Origin: an uncultured Collinsella sp.
Lineage (GTDB): Bacteria > Actinomycetota > Coriobacteriia > Coriobacteriales > Coriobacteriaceae
Assembly (NCBI GenBank): GCA_902478545.1
Contig: CABSLA010000004.1
Coordinates: forward strand, 1 to 64,000
Length of the DNA stretch: 64,000 nt
Direction of reading: 5' to 3'
The position numbers and the translations under genes are program-made. Positions 33,989-43,130 of this stretch are shown in pieces. The notes beneath the pieces were generated by a model. That model saw nothing but the letters and a program-made list of their open reading frames with translations. It ran no database searches and had not been told where the DNA came from. Every line of letters begins with the position of its first letter. Position 1 is the stretch's first letter.

Positions 33989-36473
33989 CTATTCGCTGTC
34001 GTCCCCAACGTTTTCGCGGTCATTGGCAAGCATCGCCGCGCCGGCGACCGTTGTCGCCACGGCGGCGGCAGCGAGCCCGGCGGCAACGCCAGAGCCGTCG
34101 CCCGTGTCGGCGAGTTTTCCGGTCGAGCCCTTGCTCTTGTTGCCGCCGCCGTTCTTGTCGGCGCCGTCTGCGTTGGAACCCGTGCCGCTACCGGTGCCGC
34201 CTGCACTGCCCGAGGCCGCTACGGTAAAGCTTGCGGCTCCATCGCTGGCGAGCGTGTAGCTCTGCGCCGCGTCGCCCAAGAGACCGTTCACGCGCACCCA
34301 GTACGTTCCCGCGGTAAATGCCTCGCCCTCGGCCATCGCCGTTCCCGGAGCGCCGTTCGCGTCGTGCACAAACTCGAGCTGGGCCGTGCAGGCATCGGTT
34401 TCGAGCTTGCCCTCGAGTGATGCCGCAATCTTGGCGCGCACGTCTTCGCCGGCCTTAAGGCCTTCGAGTCCCTCAAAATGGGGCGTCAGCGCGCGTGGAT
34501 CGATATCGATGGGCACGGAGCCCCGCAGCTCCGTAACGGTCTCGTTGCCCAAGGCGTCGACATCCACATATTCGATGGCAAACGCATGGCCCGAAGCCGC
34601 CACGTTGAGTACGTTGCTGCTGTCGACAAGGCGGAAATGACCCTCGCCAACGGTCTTGCCGTCCTGGAGCGAGGCGTCGCTCAGCGAGTTGCCATATGTC
34701 ATGTGCATGCGGGCTGGGAGGTAGCACGAAGCTGTCTGCTTGTGCTGTGTATCGTAATCGTAATTGCGCTGGTAGATGCTCCGGGCCAGCGCCGCATCAA
34801 CAAAGTCGGATGCGATGATGCCAATGTGCTCGAGGTAATCTGACTTTGTATCCTCGATGCCGCTGGGATTGATGTACGGGCTCTTATACAGATGCTCGTT
34901 GACTACTCGTGCCGAGGTAAAAGGATTGCCTCCGTGCGACAAGCCCGTGCAGCTGGTGTAGTTGATAGACCAGCAACGCTCCTGGACTTGCACCTTGGCC
35001 CCGTCATCGTCCACGACGTCCACCTTGTTGCGCGTGCGCCCGGTCGTTTCCTTCAGCGCATTATCGACCCAGCTGAGCTTGTCGGTTCCCGTGAGTTTGT
35101 ACTTGTCCTGGGCGTATACCTTGGTGCAATAGGGCTCTTTGTCGCCTGTTTCCCCCGCGGCTTCAAAGCCCCGCGCGTCTTGGACAAGACACATAGTGGC
35201 GCTGTCGGAGTGAGCCTTGATCTTGTCATCCCATTCGGTAAGGTCGAGGCCCCACGTGTGGCCGCTTACACTGTTGCCGGCGAGCCTAAATCGACGCAGC
35301 AGAACGATCTTTCCGCGCACCTCGTGTAGCGTGGGGGTTCGGGTCGACGTATAGAACAGTTTGGGGTTGTCGTCGAAAACCTTGGCGAAAGCCGTCGTAA
35401 CACTTTCGTCGGTAGCCTCGTCGTTGCCTCGTGATACAAGCATGATGAGCGCTTCTGTCGGGTTTTCGTTCAAAAACGTTTTGAAGTAGCCTATGACATC
35501 GGAGAGATGCAGATAGTTCCCGTCTTTTTTGAGTAGGTAGAAAATCCCGTGGTCGATGCCGGGGTCATCGCCCTTTCCGAGCCGGATATCGAAATAGCGA
35601 ATGCCTTCGAGCAACTGCGTGGGAATGTAATCCTGCTGGCATTTTACTTGCGAGGATTGGGGCTCAGTGTCGTTGTCCACGCTGCAGGTGCCCGAATCGT
35701 GCGTACCCGGGATGCTCAGCTCGTCGAGGAACTTGTTGTCGTCGACGTATTTCATCCAACATGGCCCATCGACGTAGCTGCTGTACGTGATCCAGTCGAG
35801 GCTGCTAACCGTGGCATCGTTCTTTTTCATGTCGTAACCGATAAGTTCGAGCTCCCACGGAATGCTCTTACTCTTATGGCAGATCTTATTGTTGTCCTGG
35901 TCTTTGCCGTTCGATTCTATTGCCAGGTACTTAATGTCTTTTTTTCTCGGTTTCTTTCTCGACCGTGCGGTCTCGGATGATGTAGGTTCCGTTTGATTGA
36001 CGCTCGAACGCAAAAGCGCGGCTGGGCTTGTTGTCATACTCGCCGCCCCATACGTGGATGACCTTTCCATCTTTGTCCGAGTCGTCGTCGACCGACCAAA
36101 TGCTGTAGCCCGTCTTTTTATGCTCTTCGAAATTGAGCAAGGTGCGGATGGCGTACCAGTTTGTATCGTCATTCTTGGTCGTTACGTTCTCAAGGATGAG
36201 CTTGCTGGACGTGCCGTCGTTAAACAGGTGACAGACGTTGCCGCGAACGTTGCCGTCTTGGTTGACGCTCGCGGTGCGAAAATAGCCCGCGGGGCGAAGG
36301 CGAATGACGAAATTGTGGAGGCTGTCCGACGGTGCGGGTGTGTTGTCTGCAAATGCCGCTCGCAGGGGAATGCCCGGCGCTGCGGTTTCGGGCAGGCTTG
36401 CAAGTGGTGACAACGCCGCAAGCCCTAGGCCCAGCGTAAACGCTCGGCGGCTGATGGCATGGTGTTCGGTCAT
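33989..36473 (-). pseudogene. Tat-exported PI-PLC-like surface protein, frameshifted at an A7 tract
   Basis: Two overlapping frames together encode about 825 residues. Frame 1 (36473 to 35931) starts with a twin-arginine signal SRRAFTLGLGLAALSPLAS and a ricin-like beta-trefoil region. Frame 2 continues with a PI-PLC X domain: IPGTHDSG (first catalytic His), RYFDIRLG (Asp, Arg) and DHGIF (second His). Then come a Ser/Gly-rich stretch and a C-terminal LADTG-like sorting motif with a hydrophobic segment and an acidic tail. The frames join at seven A residues on the minus strand (35939-35945), where six would restore one frame: GAG AAA AAA GAC. As written, translation stops three codons later at 35931. 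Likely a phase-variable gene, a recent mutation or a sequencing error. Substrate could be phosphatidylinositol or GPI-like glycolipid; not provable here. Confidence 0.8.
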
Positions 36474-36673
36474 AACTTCTCCATTCGCAGAGTGCGGTTA
36501 TGCGATAGTTTTGGTCACTATACTGCCCAGATGTTTAAAGATGCTGGTTTAATTGTCTGCGCGGCGCAATAAATCGGTGGGCGGACGTGTTGGGGTGTTT
36601 GTCGTTTTCGTACTGTTGCCACATTTGGGGCGGTTCCGGCGTCCGGCATCCTCGCGTTCGTCGGCTACAGGCA

Positions 36674-36706
36674 TAAGAAAGGGAGGGTCGGTTTACCGGC
36701 CCTCCC
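36674..36706 (-). terminator. Terminator of the 36779-37372 lipoprotein gene
   Basis: An 11-bp stem with one G-T pair (36681-36691 with 36696-36706) is followed on the minus strand by TTTCTTA. Confidence 0.7.
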
Positions 36707-36778
36707 TGGGTACGAAGCGCTGGGGTACCGTCGCTTGTTTGCACTGCGACCGTGTTTCCCGTTGCGCTCGCCAGTCGC

Positions 36779-37372
36779 TTAGCGCTTGATCTCGATATCG
36801 TCGAGCTTGACGTCCATGGCCTCGGTCTTGGCCTCGGCGATGTCGTCGGCAAATTCCAGAGACTTCATCATGGTCTCGACGGCGTCCTTGTGCTCCTCGA
36901 CGTTGTCGATACGCACATACACACTGCCGCCGTCAACGTCGGTGAAGTATTCGGTCGTTACGCCGCCCGAGTGTGTATAGGAAGCGTTGCGCCAAGTCTT
37001 GCCGTTGTACTTGACGGGGTCATTCTCGGTCCACTCAAAGCTGGCATTCCACTTTGCCTCGTAGTCGAACAGTTCATCGGCGTTCTTGTCAGAGTCGAAG
37101 ACGGGGATGAAGCGATCGCTGGCGTGCTCGCTCTCGGTGAACTTAAACTGGGCCCTGTCGGCGGTATCGCCTGCGACGTCTGTGATTTCGACGCCCTCGG
37201 GGACTTCGACCTTAAACCAAATGAAGTCGGTCCTCATATCCACGGCTGGTTTTTCTGCTCCGCCGCCACCGCCACTTCCGGTAGCGCCGCCGCTGCCACC
37301 GCAGCCCACCAGGGCAACTGCGGCAAAGAGACTGATGCAGAGGGTGAGAATCGCAAAGGCCTTCTTTTTCAT
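36779..37372 (-). CDS. Lipoprotein, paralogue of the 37599 gene
   Basis: A 197-residue secreted lipoprotein: signal MKKKAFAILTLCISLFAAVA and lipobox LVGC with the lipidated Cys at 24, then a Gly/Ser-rich spacer. The mature domain shares blocks with the next gene: DFIWFKVE(V/M)PEGV, DRFIPV, VEYNG/KYNGKTW, TDV(D/E)xGSVYV and a C-terminal IEIK. No known family is recognised. Both copies have similar terminators and share a 20-bp upstream motif, pointing to tandem duplication. Confidence 0.85.
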   Translation of the reverse strand: MKKKAFAILTLCISLFAAVALVGCGGSGGATGSGGGGGAEKPAVDMRTDFIWFKVEVPEGVEITDVAGDTADRAQFKFTESEHASDRFIPVFDSDKNADELFDYEAKWNASFEWTENDPVKYNGKTWRNASYTHSGGVTTEYFTDVDGGSVYVRIDNVEEHKDAVETMMKSLEFADDIAEAKTEAMDVKLDDIEIKR

Positions 37373-37443
37373 GGTCGTGTCCTCCTCGATCTGTAACCGC
37401 CCATGGATTACCTGCCTTTACTGTACGCGCGAGCGGCTCGTTC

Positions 37444-37463
37444 AGGTGGGCCATGTGTCCCAT
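37444..37463. repeat. 20-bp motif, copy 1
   Basis: AGGTGGGCCATGTGTCCCAT, 72 nt upstream of the lipoprotein start at 37372. It differs from the copy at 38401-38420 at one base and is partly palindromic (TGGG...CCCA). Confidence 0.7.
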
Positions 37464-37598
37464 TCTGGGGGCCTGATTTGCGCCGACAAGTGGCAATATG
37501 CTCGGGCGTAAAAGAGGGAAGGGCCGGCCGATCCGATCCTCCCCTGGCTGGGCGTCCGATCATTTAATGACTGCGCATGCGATGCTGCGTGCGATCCC

Positions 37599-38204
37599 CT
37601 AATGCTTGATCTCGATGCTCGAAATCTCGACTTCGCGTGCCTCGGCAACTGCCTTCGCCATGTCATCGGGAAACTCGATGGAGTTGAGGAGCGCCTCGGC
37701 TTCTTTCTTATGCAGATCGAAGTTCGAGATGAGGACGTAGACGCTTCCCGGCTCAACGTCGGTAAAGAGGAGGGTTGAGACGCCGCTGTTGTCCTCGTAC
37801 GTTCCGACGAGCCACGTCCTGCCGTTATACTCGACGGACCCGCCATCCTTCCAACGGAACGTATCACCTTTCTTTTCTGCCTGGTCGGCGTGGGATTCCT
37901 CTGCCGTCAGCGCTTTTTTCCAAACGGGGATAAAGCGATCGGCCGAACCGTTTTCGTCTTCGGGGAAGGTGAGCTGGACCCTGTCGGCATTCTTGCCAGC
38001 GGAGTCGCTTACGCCAACGCCCTCGGGCATCTCGACCTTAAACCAAATGAAGTCAGTCTTCTTGGCAACGGGGGCCGTTTCCTTGCCTTCGCTCTTTGAG
38101 GTGCTGCCGCCCCCGCCCGATGCGTTCCCGCCGCAGCCGACAAGGGCAAACGCGGCAAAGAGGGCGATGCAAAGGGAAAGGATCGATAGGGTCTTTTTCT
38201 TCAT
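37599..38204 (-). CDS. Lipoprotein, paralogue of the 36779 gene
   Basis: A 201-residue lipoprotein with signal MKKKTLSILSLCIALFAAFA and lipobox LVGC. The start ATG 38204 has GGAGGA upstream. The mature part resembles its neighbour: TDFIWFKVEMPEGV, DRFIPVW, VEYNGRTW, FTDVEPGSVYVLI, EIKH. The function is unknown. Sequence divergence of well over half the positions suggests an old duplication. Confidence 0.85.
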   Translation of the reverse strand: MKKKTLSILSLCIALFAAFALVGCGGNASGGGGSTSKSEGKETAPVAKKTDFIWFKVEMPEGVGVSDSAGKNADRVQLTFPEDENGSADRFIPVWKKALTAEESHADQAEKKGDTFRWKDGGSVEYNGRTWLVGTYEDNSGVSTLLFTDVEPGSVYVLISNFDLHKKEAEALLNSIEFPDDMAKAVAEAREVEISSIEIKH

Positions 38205-38567
38205 GGTGGCGTCCTCCTTGTCTGCCGATGACATCACGGCGCCGCATGCTGTTGGGGTGCTGATTGCGCTGGCGGCGGATGTCTCTGTGTACTGTGCGGC
38301 TTATACCTCCGTTCATCGCTTGTGGCCGTTGCGCGGCCGTGCCCCAACGGGTTCCTTACTTATAGATATGCCCCAGCTTGTTCTGTCCGGGAGTCTCGAA
38401 AGGTGGGCCATATGTCCCATGTTTGCGTGTGCGGGCTTGCCGCAAGGTGGGCCTGGTGCTGGGCAAGCGTGCGGTTTGGTTGATGCTCCCAATGTTGCGC
38501 AACAGCGATGCTGGCTTGAGGTTTTAGACTTGGCTGTGACAAAAGCTAAACCACGAAAGGTCGAACG
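38205..38567. other. Intergenic region between divergent genes
   Basis: No gene is supported. It contains the second copy of the 20-bp motif (38401-38420), a partial echo AGGTGGGCCTGG near 38443, and presumably the promoters of both neighbours. Confidence 0.5.
38401..38420. repeat. 20-bp motif, copy 2
   Basis: AGGTGGGCCATATGTCCCAT, about 197 nt upstream of the lipoprotein start at 38204 and 148 nt upstream of the divergent zinc-ribbon gene. Confidence 0.7.
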
Positions 38568-39419
38568 ATGTTCTGTCAAAAATGCGGACAGCAAGTTCCC
38601 GATGGATCGACGTTTTGCACGCATTGCGGGGCGTCGCTTGCGGGTGGCTCCGCGCCGACGCCTGCGGCTGCTGCTCCGACTTCTGCGCCCACGGCCGGTC
38701 CGGGCCTGACCCAGTCGATGCCGTCGGTCGCGCCTGCACCTCAAAAGCCCAAGAGCAAGGCGCCGGTCATTATCGCGGTGGCGTGTGCCGCCGTGGTACT
38801 CCTCGGGGGTGGCACGGTGTTTGCGCTTACGATGCTCAACGGGTCCAAGAGCTCTGACACGCAGATTTCGGTGATCGATACCGGATCTTCGGACGAGAAA
38901 GATTCTTCTGCCAAGAAGAAGAGCGACAAGTCCAAGGCCAAGGAGTCTTCGTCGTCGGATGACGAAGCCGTTCCCGAGGACGAATCGGCATACTACGGCT
39001 CGGGCGATTCGGACGATTATCTAACCGACGTGTATACGTACACGAACGACATGCATCCTTATAGCATGTCGATTCCCAATCGCTTTGAGATGGAGGATAC
39101 TCCCAGCGGCAGCGGCACTAGGTATGAGGATCCGGAGACGGGTTTTGTGATCAACTTGTTTGGCTACGTCAACATTAACGAAGAAACCGCACACGAGATG
39201 TTCGTCGACGCGGACACCTCGGGCAAGGCCGACCTCTATACCGCAGAGGGCGACAACTGGTACGTGGTCTCGTGGCGCGAGGACGATACGATCATTTACG
39301 AAAAGACGATCGTCACGGATTCGACGATTGCCACGGCGCATTTGGAGTACTCGACTGCAAACCGCGACATGGGGTCGAAGATTATCGACACGTTGCTGCC
39401 GACGTTTCAGGTGGACTAG
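38568..39419 (+). CDS. Zinc-ribbon membrane protein
   Basis: A 283-residue protein. The N-terminal zinc ribbon CQKCGQ...FCTHCGASL (residues 3-24) is followed by an Ala/Pro linker, one membrane helix (about 65-88, VIIAVACAAVVLLGGGTVFAL), a Ser/Lys/Asp-rich spacer and an extracytoplasmic domain (about 150-283, from YTYTNDMHPYSMSIPNRFE). This layout is common in Gram-positive bacteria but without known biochemistry. The outer domain resembles PsbP/lipoprotein-like folds only in general pattern. Confidence 0.8.
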   Translation: MFCQKCGQQVPDGSTFCTHCGASLAGGSAPTPAAAAPTSAPTAGPGLTQSMPSVAPAPQKPKSKAPVIIAVACAAVVLLGGGTVFALTMLNGSKSSDTQISVIDTGSSDEKDSSAKKKSDKSKAKESSSSDDEAVPEDESAYYGSGDSDDYLTDVYTYTNDMHPYSMSIPNRFEMEDTPSGSGTRYEDPETGFVINLFGYVNINEETAHEMFVDADTSGKADLYTAEGDNWYVVSWREDDTIIYEKTIVTDSTIATAHLEYSTANRDMGSKIIDTLLPTFQVD

Positions 39420-39604
39420 GCGCCCGTGCCTATAGCCGGCAATCGGAAACGCCGATAGCCAGAGCTCCTGACAGCCTTTGTCTTATGGGCTAGACTGACT
39501 TGGACAAGATCGATGAATGGGATAATCGCTTCCTGGCGTCGTTGTCCCATTTTTTATTATGCGTGCGGTCCGTGGTGTCCGGCGCGGTGGGCAGAGGTGT
39601 TTCG

Positions 39605-40237
39605 ATGAGCCAAGAGATGATGGATAAGACCTGTCGCGGTTTTGCCGAGGCGTTGGCTGCACGCGAGCCGGTTCCCGGCGGCGGAAGCGCGAGCGCGTTT
39701 GTGGGAGCACTGGGTGCCTCGCTGTGCGGGATGGTTGCTCGCTATGGCGCGACCAATCCCGCGCTTGCCGATCGCGCGGACGATCTGACGCACGCGTTTG
39801 CCCAGGCAGACGAGCTGGCTCAGGAGCTTGTGGGTCTGGTTGCCGAGGACGTTCGTGCGTACGGCCAGGTGTCTGCGGCATACGGTATTCCTCGTGATGA
39901 CCCCGCTCGACCCGCGGCGATTCAGGATGCGTTGCACGTGGCCGCCATGCCGCCGTACCGCATTATGGATGCGTGCGGGCGCGCGCTGGCGCTGCTCGAG
40001 GACATGGCCGATAAGGGCTCGCGCCAGTTGCTGTCCGATGTGGCCTGCGGTGCCGTGTTCTGCCGCGCCGCCATGCAGGGCGCGAGCTTGACGCTCTTTG
40101 CGAACACCACGTCTATGAAAGACCGGGCACGCGCCGAAGAGCTCGAGGCGGCGTGCGATGAACTGTTGGATACGTGGCTGCCGCGCGCCGATGCGCTGGC
40201 GCGCCGCGCTGCTGACGCCGCAAGGAAGAGGGGATAG
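39605..40237 (+). CDS. fchA: Methenyl-THF cyclohydrolase (FchA / FTCD_C family)
   Basis: A 210-residue all-helical protein of the formiminotransferase-cyclodeaminase C-terminal family. REPVPGGGSASAFVGALGASL is the family signature. In bacteria without histidine-derived formimino-THF use, stand-alone members act as methenyltetrahydrofolate cyclohydrolase, converting 5,10-methenyl-THF and 10-formyl-THF. ATG 39605 is chosen since the family start is near the TCRGFAEALA helix; upstream in-frame codons look non-coding. Two bases separate it from folD, so they are coupled, and the partner lacks the cyclohydrolase lysine. Cyclodeaminase activity is the alternative. Confidence 0.88.
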   Translation: MSQEMMDKTCRGFAEALAAREPVPGGGSASAFVGALGASLCGMVARYGATNPALADRADDLTHAFAQADELAQELVGLVAEDVRAYGQVSAAYGIPRDDPARPAAIQDALHVAAMPPYRIMDACGRALALLEDMADKGSRQLLSDVACGAVFCRAAMQGASLTLFANTTSMKDRARAEELEAACDELLDTWLPRADALARRAADAARKRG

Positions 40238-40239
40238 CC

Positions 40240-41094
40240 ATGGCAGAACTGCTGAAGGGTGCTCCCGTTGCCCGTGCTTTGACCGAGGAGCTCGCTGCTC
40301 GCTGCGCGGCTTTGCGTGAGCGCGGCGTTGTTCCGACGCTTGCTATCGTGCGCGTGGGCGAGCGCGAGGACGACCTATCCTACGAGCGCGGTGCCCTCAA
40401 GCGCTGCGAGAAGGTTGGCATTGAGGCTCGCCGCGTATTGCTTCCCTCCGATGTTTCGCAGGATGAGCTGCTGGCGGCCATCGAGGGCATCAATGCCGAC
40501 CCTGCTGTTCACGGCTGCCTGCTGTTCCGCCCGTTGCCCGCTGGGCTTGACGAGGATGCAGTTGCCGCGGCACTCGATCCCGTCAAGGACGTTGATTCCA
40601 TGACGCCGGCCTCGCTGCTTACCACGCTTTCGGGGCGAGGCGAGGGCTTTGCCCCCTGTACGGCCGAGGCCGTGCTGGCTTTGCTGGACCATTATGGCGT
40701 GGAACTGGATGGGGCAAAGGTCGCAGTCGTCGGTCGATCGCTGGTGATTGGCCGTCCCGTTGCCGCCATGCTTACGACCCGCAATGCCACAGTGACGACG
40801 TGCCATACGCATACGCGCGACTTGGCTGCCGAGTGCCGTTCTGCCGACATTGTTGTTGCTGCGGTTGGACGTGCGCGCACGATTGGCGCGGATGCGGTTC
40901 GCGAGGGCCAGACAACCATCGATGTGGGCATTAACTGGGACGAGGCCGCCGGCAAGCTGGTCGGCGACGTCGATTTTGATGCTACGGAGCCGATCGTTAA
41001 CGCCATCACGCCCGTGCCGGGCGGCGTGGGGGCTGTAACGACAGCGGTTCTTGCCAAACACGTGATTGAGGCGGCGGAGCGCGCATCGAAATAG
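40240..41094 (+). CDS. folD: Methylene-THF dehydrogenase, FolD family
   Basis: A 284-residue NAD(P)-dependent FolD homologue interconverting methylene- and methenyl-THF. The fold markers KDVDS (115-120 region), VVGRSLVIGRPVAAML (dinucleotide site) and TPVPGGVGAVT are present. The signature YVxxKxK reads YERGALK: Tyr48 is present but the catalytic Lys is Ala52, though a Lys is kept at 54. The usual VQLPLP reads LFRPLP, losing the Gln, and the GFHP block reads SMTP. In human and E. coli enzymes that Lys is essential for cyclohydrolase but not for dehydrogenase. The separate cyclohydrolase FchA just upstream would complement this. Confidence 0.9.
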   Translation: MAELLKGAPVARALTEELAARCAALRERGVVPTLAIVRVGEREDDLSYERGALKRCEKVGIEARRVLLPSDVSQDELLAAIEGINADPAVHGCLLFRPLPAGLDEDAVAAALDPVKDVDSMTPASLLTTLSGRGEGFAPCTAEAVLALLDHYGVELDGAKVAVVGRSLVIGRPVAAMLTTRNATVTTCHTHTRDLAAECRSADIVVAAVGRARTIGADAVREGQTTIDVGINWDEAAGKLVGDVDFDATEPIVNAITPVPGGVGAVTTAVLAKHVIEAAERASK

Positions 41095-41132
41095 GCGTTT
41101 TGGGCTGTTTGAGGGGGTTAGACATATACCAC

Positions 41133-41362
41133 GTGGGCAAAAAACGCCAAATATGAGTACTGTTGCCAAGATAGTCACATATGTTTTAGGTCATTTTGGC
41201 TCTCTATCGGTATTTATTATCGATAGAGAGCCTATTTTATTGGACTTATGAGGAATTACATTGTCAAGCTTTTGAACAAATGTAGATTATCGACACCTGC
41301 ATTCGCTTAAATTGCTGCTACTAAATTTGTGACAGTACTCATATTTGGCATTTTTTGACCAC
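41133..41362. repeat. AT-rich element with 31-bp terminal inverted repeats (MITE-like)
   Basis: The arms 41133-41163 and 41332-41362 match at 29 of 31 positions and contain GCCAAATATGAGTACTGT. Inside is a perfect 12-bp hairpin (41198-41232). The whole 230-bp unit is far more AT-rich than its surroundings and non-coding. It has the build of a non-autonomous mobile element, though paired regulatory sites are also possible. Confidence 0.6.
41198..41232 (+). terminator. Hairpin inside the AT-rich element
   Basis: A 12-bp perfect stem (41198-41209 with 41221-41232) is flanked by TTTT on one side and TATTTTATT on the other. It is likely to terminate fchA-folD transcription. Confidence 0.65.
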
Positions 41363-41459
41363 AGGGATCTCGAGGGGCTCGAGGGGTCGCGGTTTCGCCC
41401 TTTTTGCTCCGAAGCGATACACTGTTGCCGTTTGATTTCTTCGCTCAAGGAGGATGCGC

Positions 41460-42983
41460 ATGCCGTGCACAACGATTTTGGTTGGTAAGAACGCGAGCTA
41501 CGACGGGTCGACGCTTGTTGCCCGCAATGAGGACTCGTCCAATGGGGTATTCGAGCCCAAGCACATGCGCGTAGTGCATCCCGACGAGCAGCCGCGTGTC
41601 TACACGAGTGTCCTGAGCCACCTGACCGTTGAGCTGCCCGACAATCCCATGCGTTACACGAGCGTCCCCGACGTTGTCCCGGGTCATGGCATTTGGGCCG
41701 AGGCCGGCTTCAATGAGCTCAATGTTGGCATGTCCGCAACCGAGACGCTTACCACCAACGAGCGCGTCCGCGGCGCCGATCCGCTCGTGGACTACGTGCC
41801 CGCCAGGGGCAACGAGGGCGAGGACGGCTATGTGCCGGCGCAGCCCGGCGGTCTGGGCGAGGAGGACATGGTGACCCTGGTGCTGCCGTACGCCAAGTCC
41901 GCCCGCGACGGCGTGCGCATTCTGGGCGACCTGCTTGAGCGCTACGGTACCTACGAGAACAACGGCATCGCCTTTAGTGACGTTGACGAGATCTGGTGGC
42001 TCGAGACCATCGGCGGCCACCACTGGATCGCCAAGCGCGTGCCCGATGACGCCTATGTGACCATGCCCAACCAGCTGGGTATCGACGGCTTTGACCTGGA
42101 CGATGCCGAGGGCACCCAGGCAGATCATATGTGCTCTGCCGACCTGCGCTCCTGGATGGCCGAGTGGCATCTGGACCTGACGCTGGGCGTCGGGGGTGAC
42201 GGTCCGGCGACGGTCTTTAACCCGCGCGAGGCCTTTGGCTCGCACAGCGACAGTGACCACGTCTATAACACGCCGCGCGCCTGGTATATGCAGCGCTGCC
42301 TCAACCCCAGCGATGTATGGGACGGTCCCGACGCCGACTACACGCCCGAGAGCGATGACATCCCTTGGAGCCGCGTGCCCGAGCGCAAGGTGACCATCGA
42401 GGACATCAAGTACGTGCTTTCGAGCCACTACCAGGGCACGGAGTACGACTGCTACGGCAGCAAGGGCACGCCCGCCACGCGCGGTGCCTATCGTCCCATC
42501 GGCATCAACCGCAACAGCCAGCTTGCCGTGTTGCAGCTGCGTCCCTATGTACAGCCGGCGTATCGCGCCGTGCAGTGGATGGCGTTTGGCTCTAACTCGT
42601 TTAACGCGCTCGTGCCGCTGTACGCCAATGTCGAGACCATGCCCGAGTACTATGCCGACACGCAGGCTCGCGTGACGTCCGAGAATTTCTATTGGGCAAA
42701 TCGCCTGATCGGTGCCTTGGCCGATGTTCGCTTCCATGAGTGCGGTCGTGCGGTCGAGGATTATCAGGAAAAGGTCGGCGGCATGGGCCACAAGCAGATT
42801 CACGACGTTGACGCTGCCGCAGCCGCGCTGCCCGAGGCCGAGGTGCCTGCCGAGCTCGCCCGCGCCAACGAGGCCTTTGCCGAGCTCGTACGCGTGGAGA
42901 CCGATGCTCTGTTGGGCAAGGTGCTCTACACCACGAGCTGTGCCATGAGGAACTCCTTCGCGATGAACGACAACGTAAGGTAA
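41460..42983 (+). CDS. C69 family dipeptidase
   Basis: A 507-residue N-terminal-nucleophile hydrolase of the PepD/C69 family. The processed N-terminus would be Cys3 in MPCTTILVGKNAS, followed by YDGSTLVARNEDS. The motifs WWLETIGGHHW and NSFNALVPLY are typical. Start ATG 41460 is favoured because AGGAGG (41448-41453) would touch the earlier ATG at 41454. It is cytosolic (no signal peptide) and probably cleaves dipeptides. It sits alone between the AT-rich element and a strong terminator. Confidence 0.9.
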   Translation: MPCTTILVGKNASYDGSTLVARNEDSSNGVFEPKHMRVVHPDEQPRVYTSVLSHLTVELPDNPMRYTSVPDVVPGHGIWAEAGFNELNVGMSATETLTTNERVRGADPLVDYVPARGNEGEDGYVPAQPGGLGEEDMVTLVLPYAKSARDGVRILGDLLERYGTYENNGIAFSDVDEIWWLETIGGHHWIAKRVPDDAYVTMPNQLGIDGFDLDDAEGTQADHMCSADLRSWMAEWHLDLTLGVGGDGPATVFNPREAFGSHSDSDHVYNTPRAWYMQRCLNPSDVWDGPDADYTPESDDIPWSRVPERKVTIEDIKYVLSSHYQGTEYDCYGSKGTPATRGAYRPIGINRNSQLAVLQLRPYVQPAYRAVQWMAFGSNSFNALVPLYANVETMPEYYADTQARVTSENFYWANRLIGALADVRFHECGRAVEDYQEKVGGMGHKQIHDVDAAAAALPEAEVPAELARANEAFAELVRVETDALLGKVLYTTSCAMRNSFAMNDNVR

Positions 42984-43001
42984 AAGCCACATTGCAACGA
43001 G

Positions 43002-43045
43002 CGAGCGGGGCAAACGCCGTCAAAGGCTTTGCCCCGCTCGATTTC
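43002..43045 (+). terminator. Terminator of the C69 dipeptidase gene
   Basis: A perfect 13-bp stem (43002-43014 with 43028-43040) is followed by ATTTCT. Confidence 0.85.
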
Positions 43046-43130
43046 TATCTTGGCGACAAACGATTTTGTGTCGTTCACCCAATCTTGGGTACAAGAAGGC
43101 CAATGCAGTTGTTCACGATTGGAGCCAACC

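Noticed and set aside
35939..35945. Programmed ribosomal frameshift in the PI-PLC-like gene
   Set aside because: Joining the frames needs a +1 shift on an A-run, not the common -1 slip on X-XXY-YYZ, and I see no stimulatory structure. An indel or phase variation is simpler.
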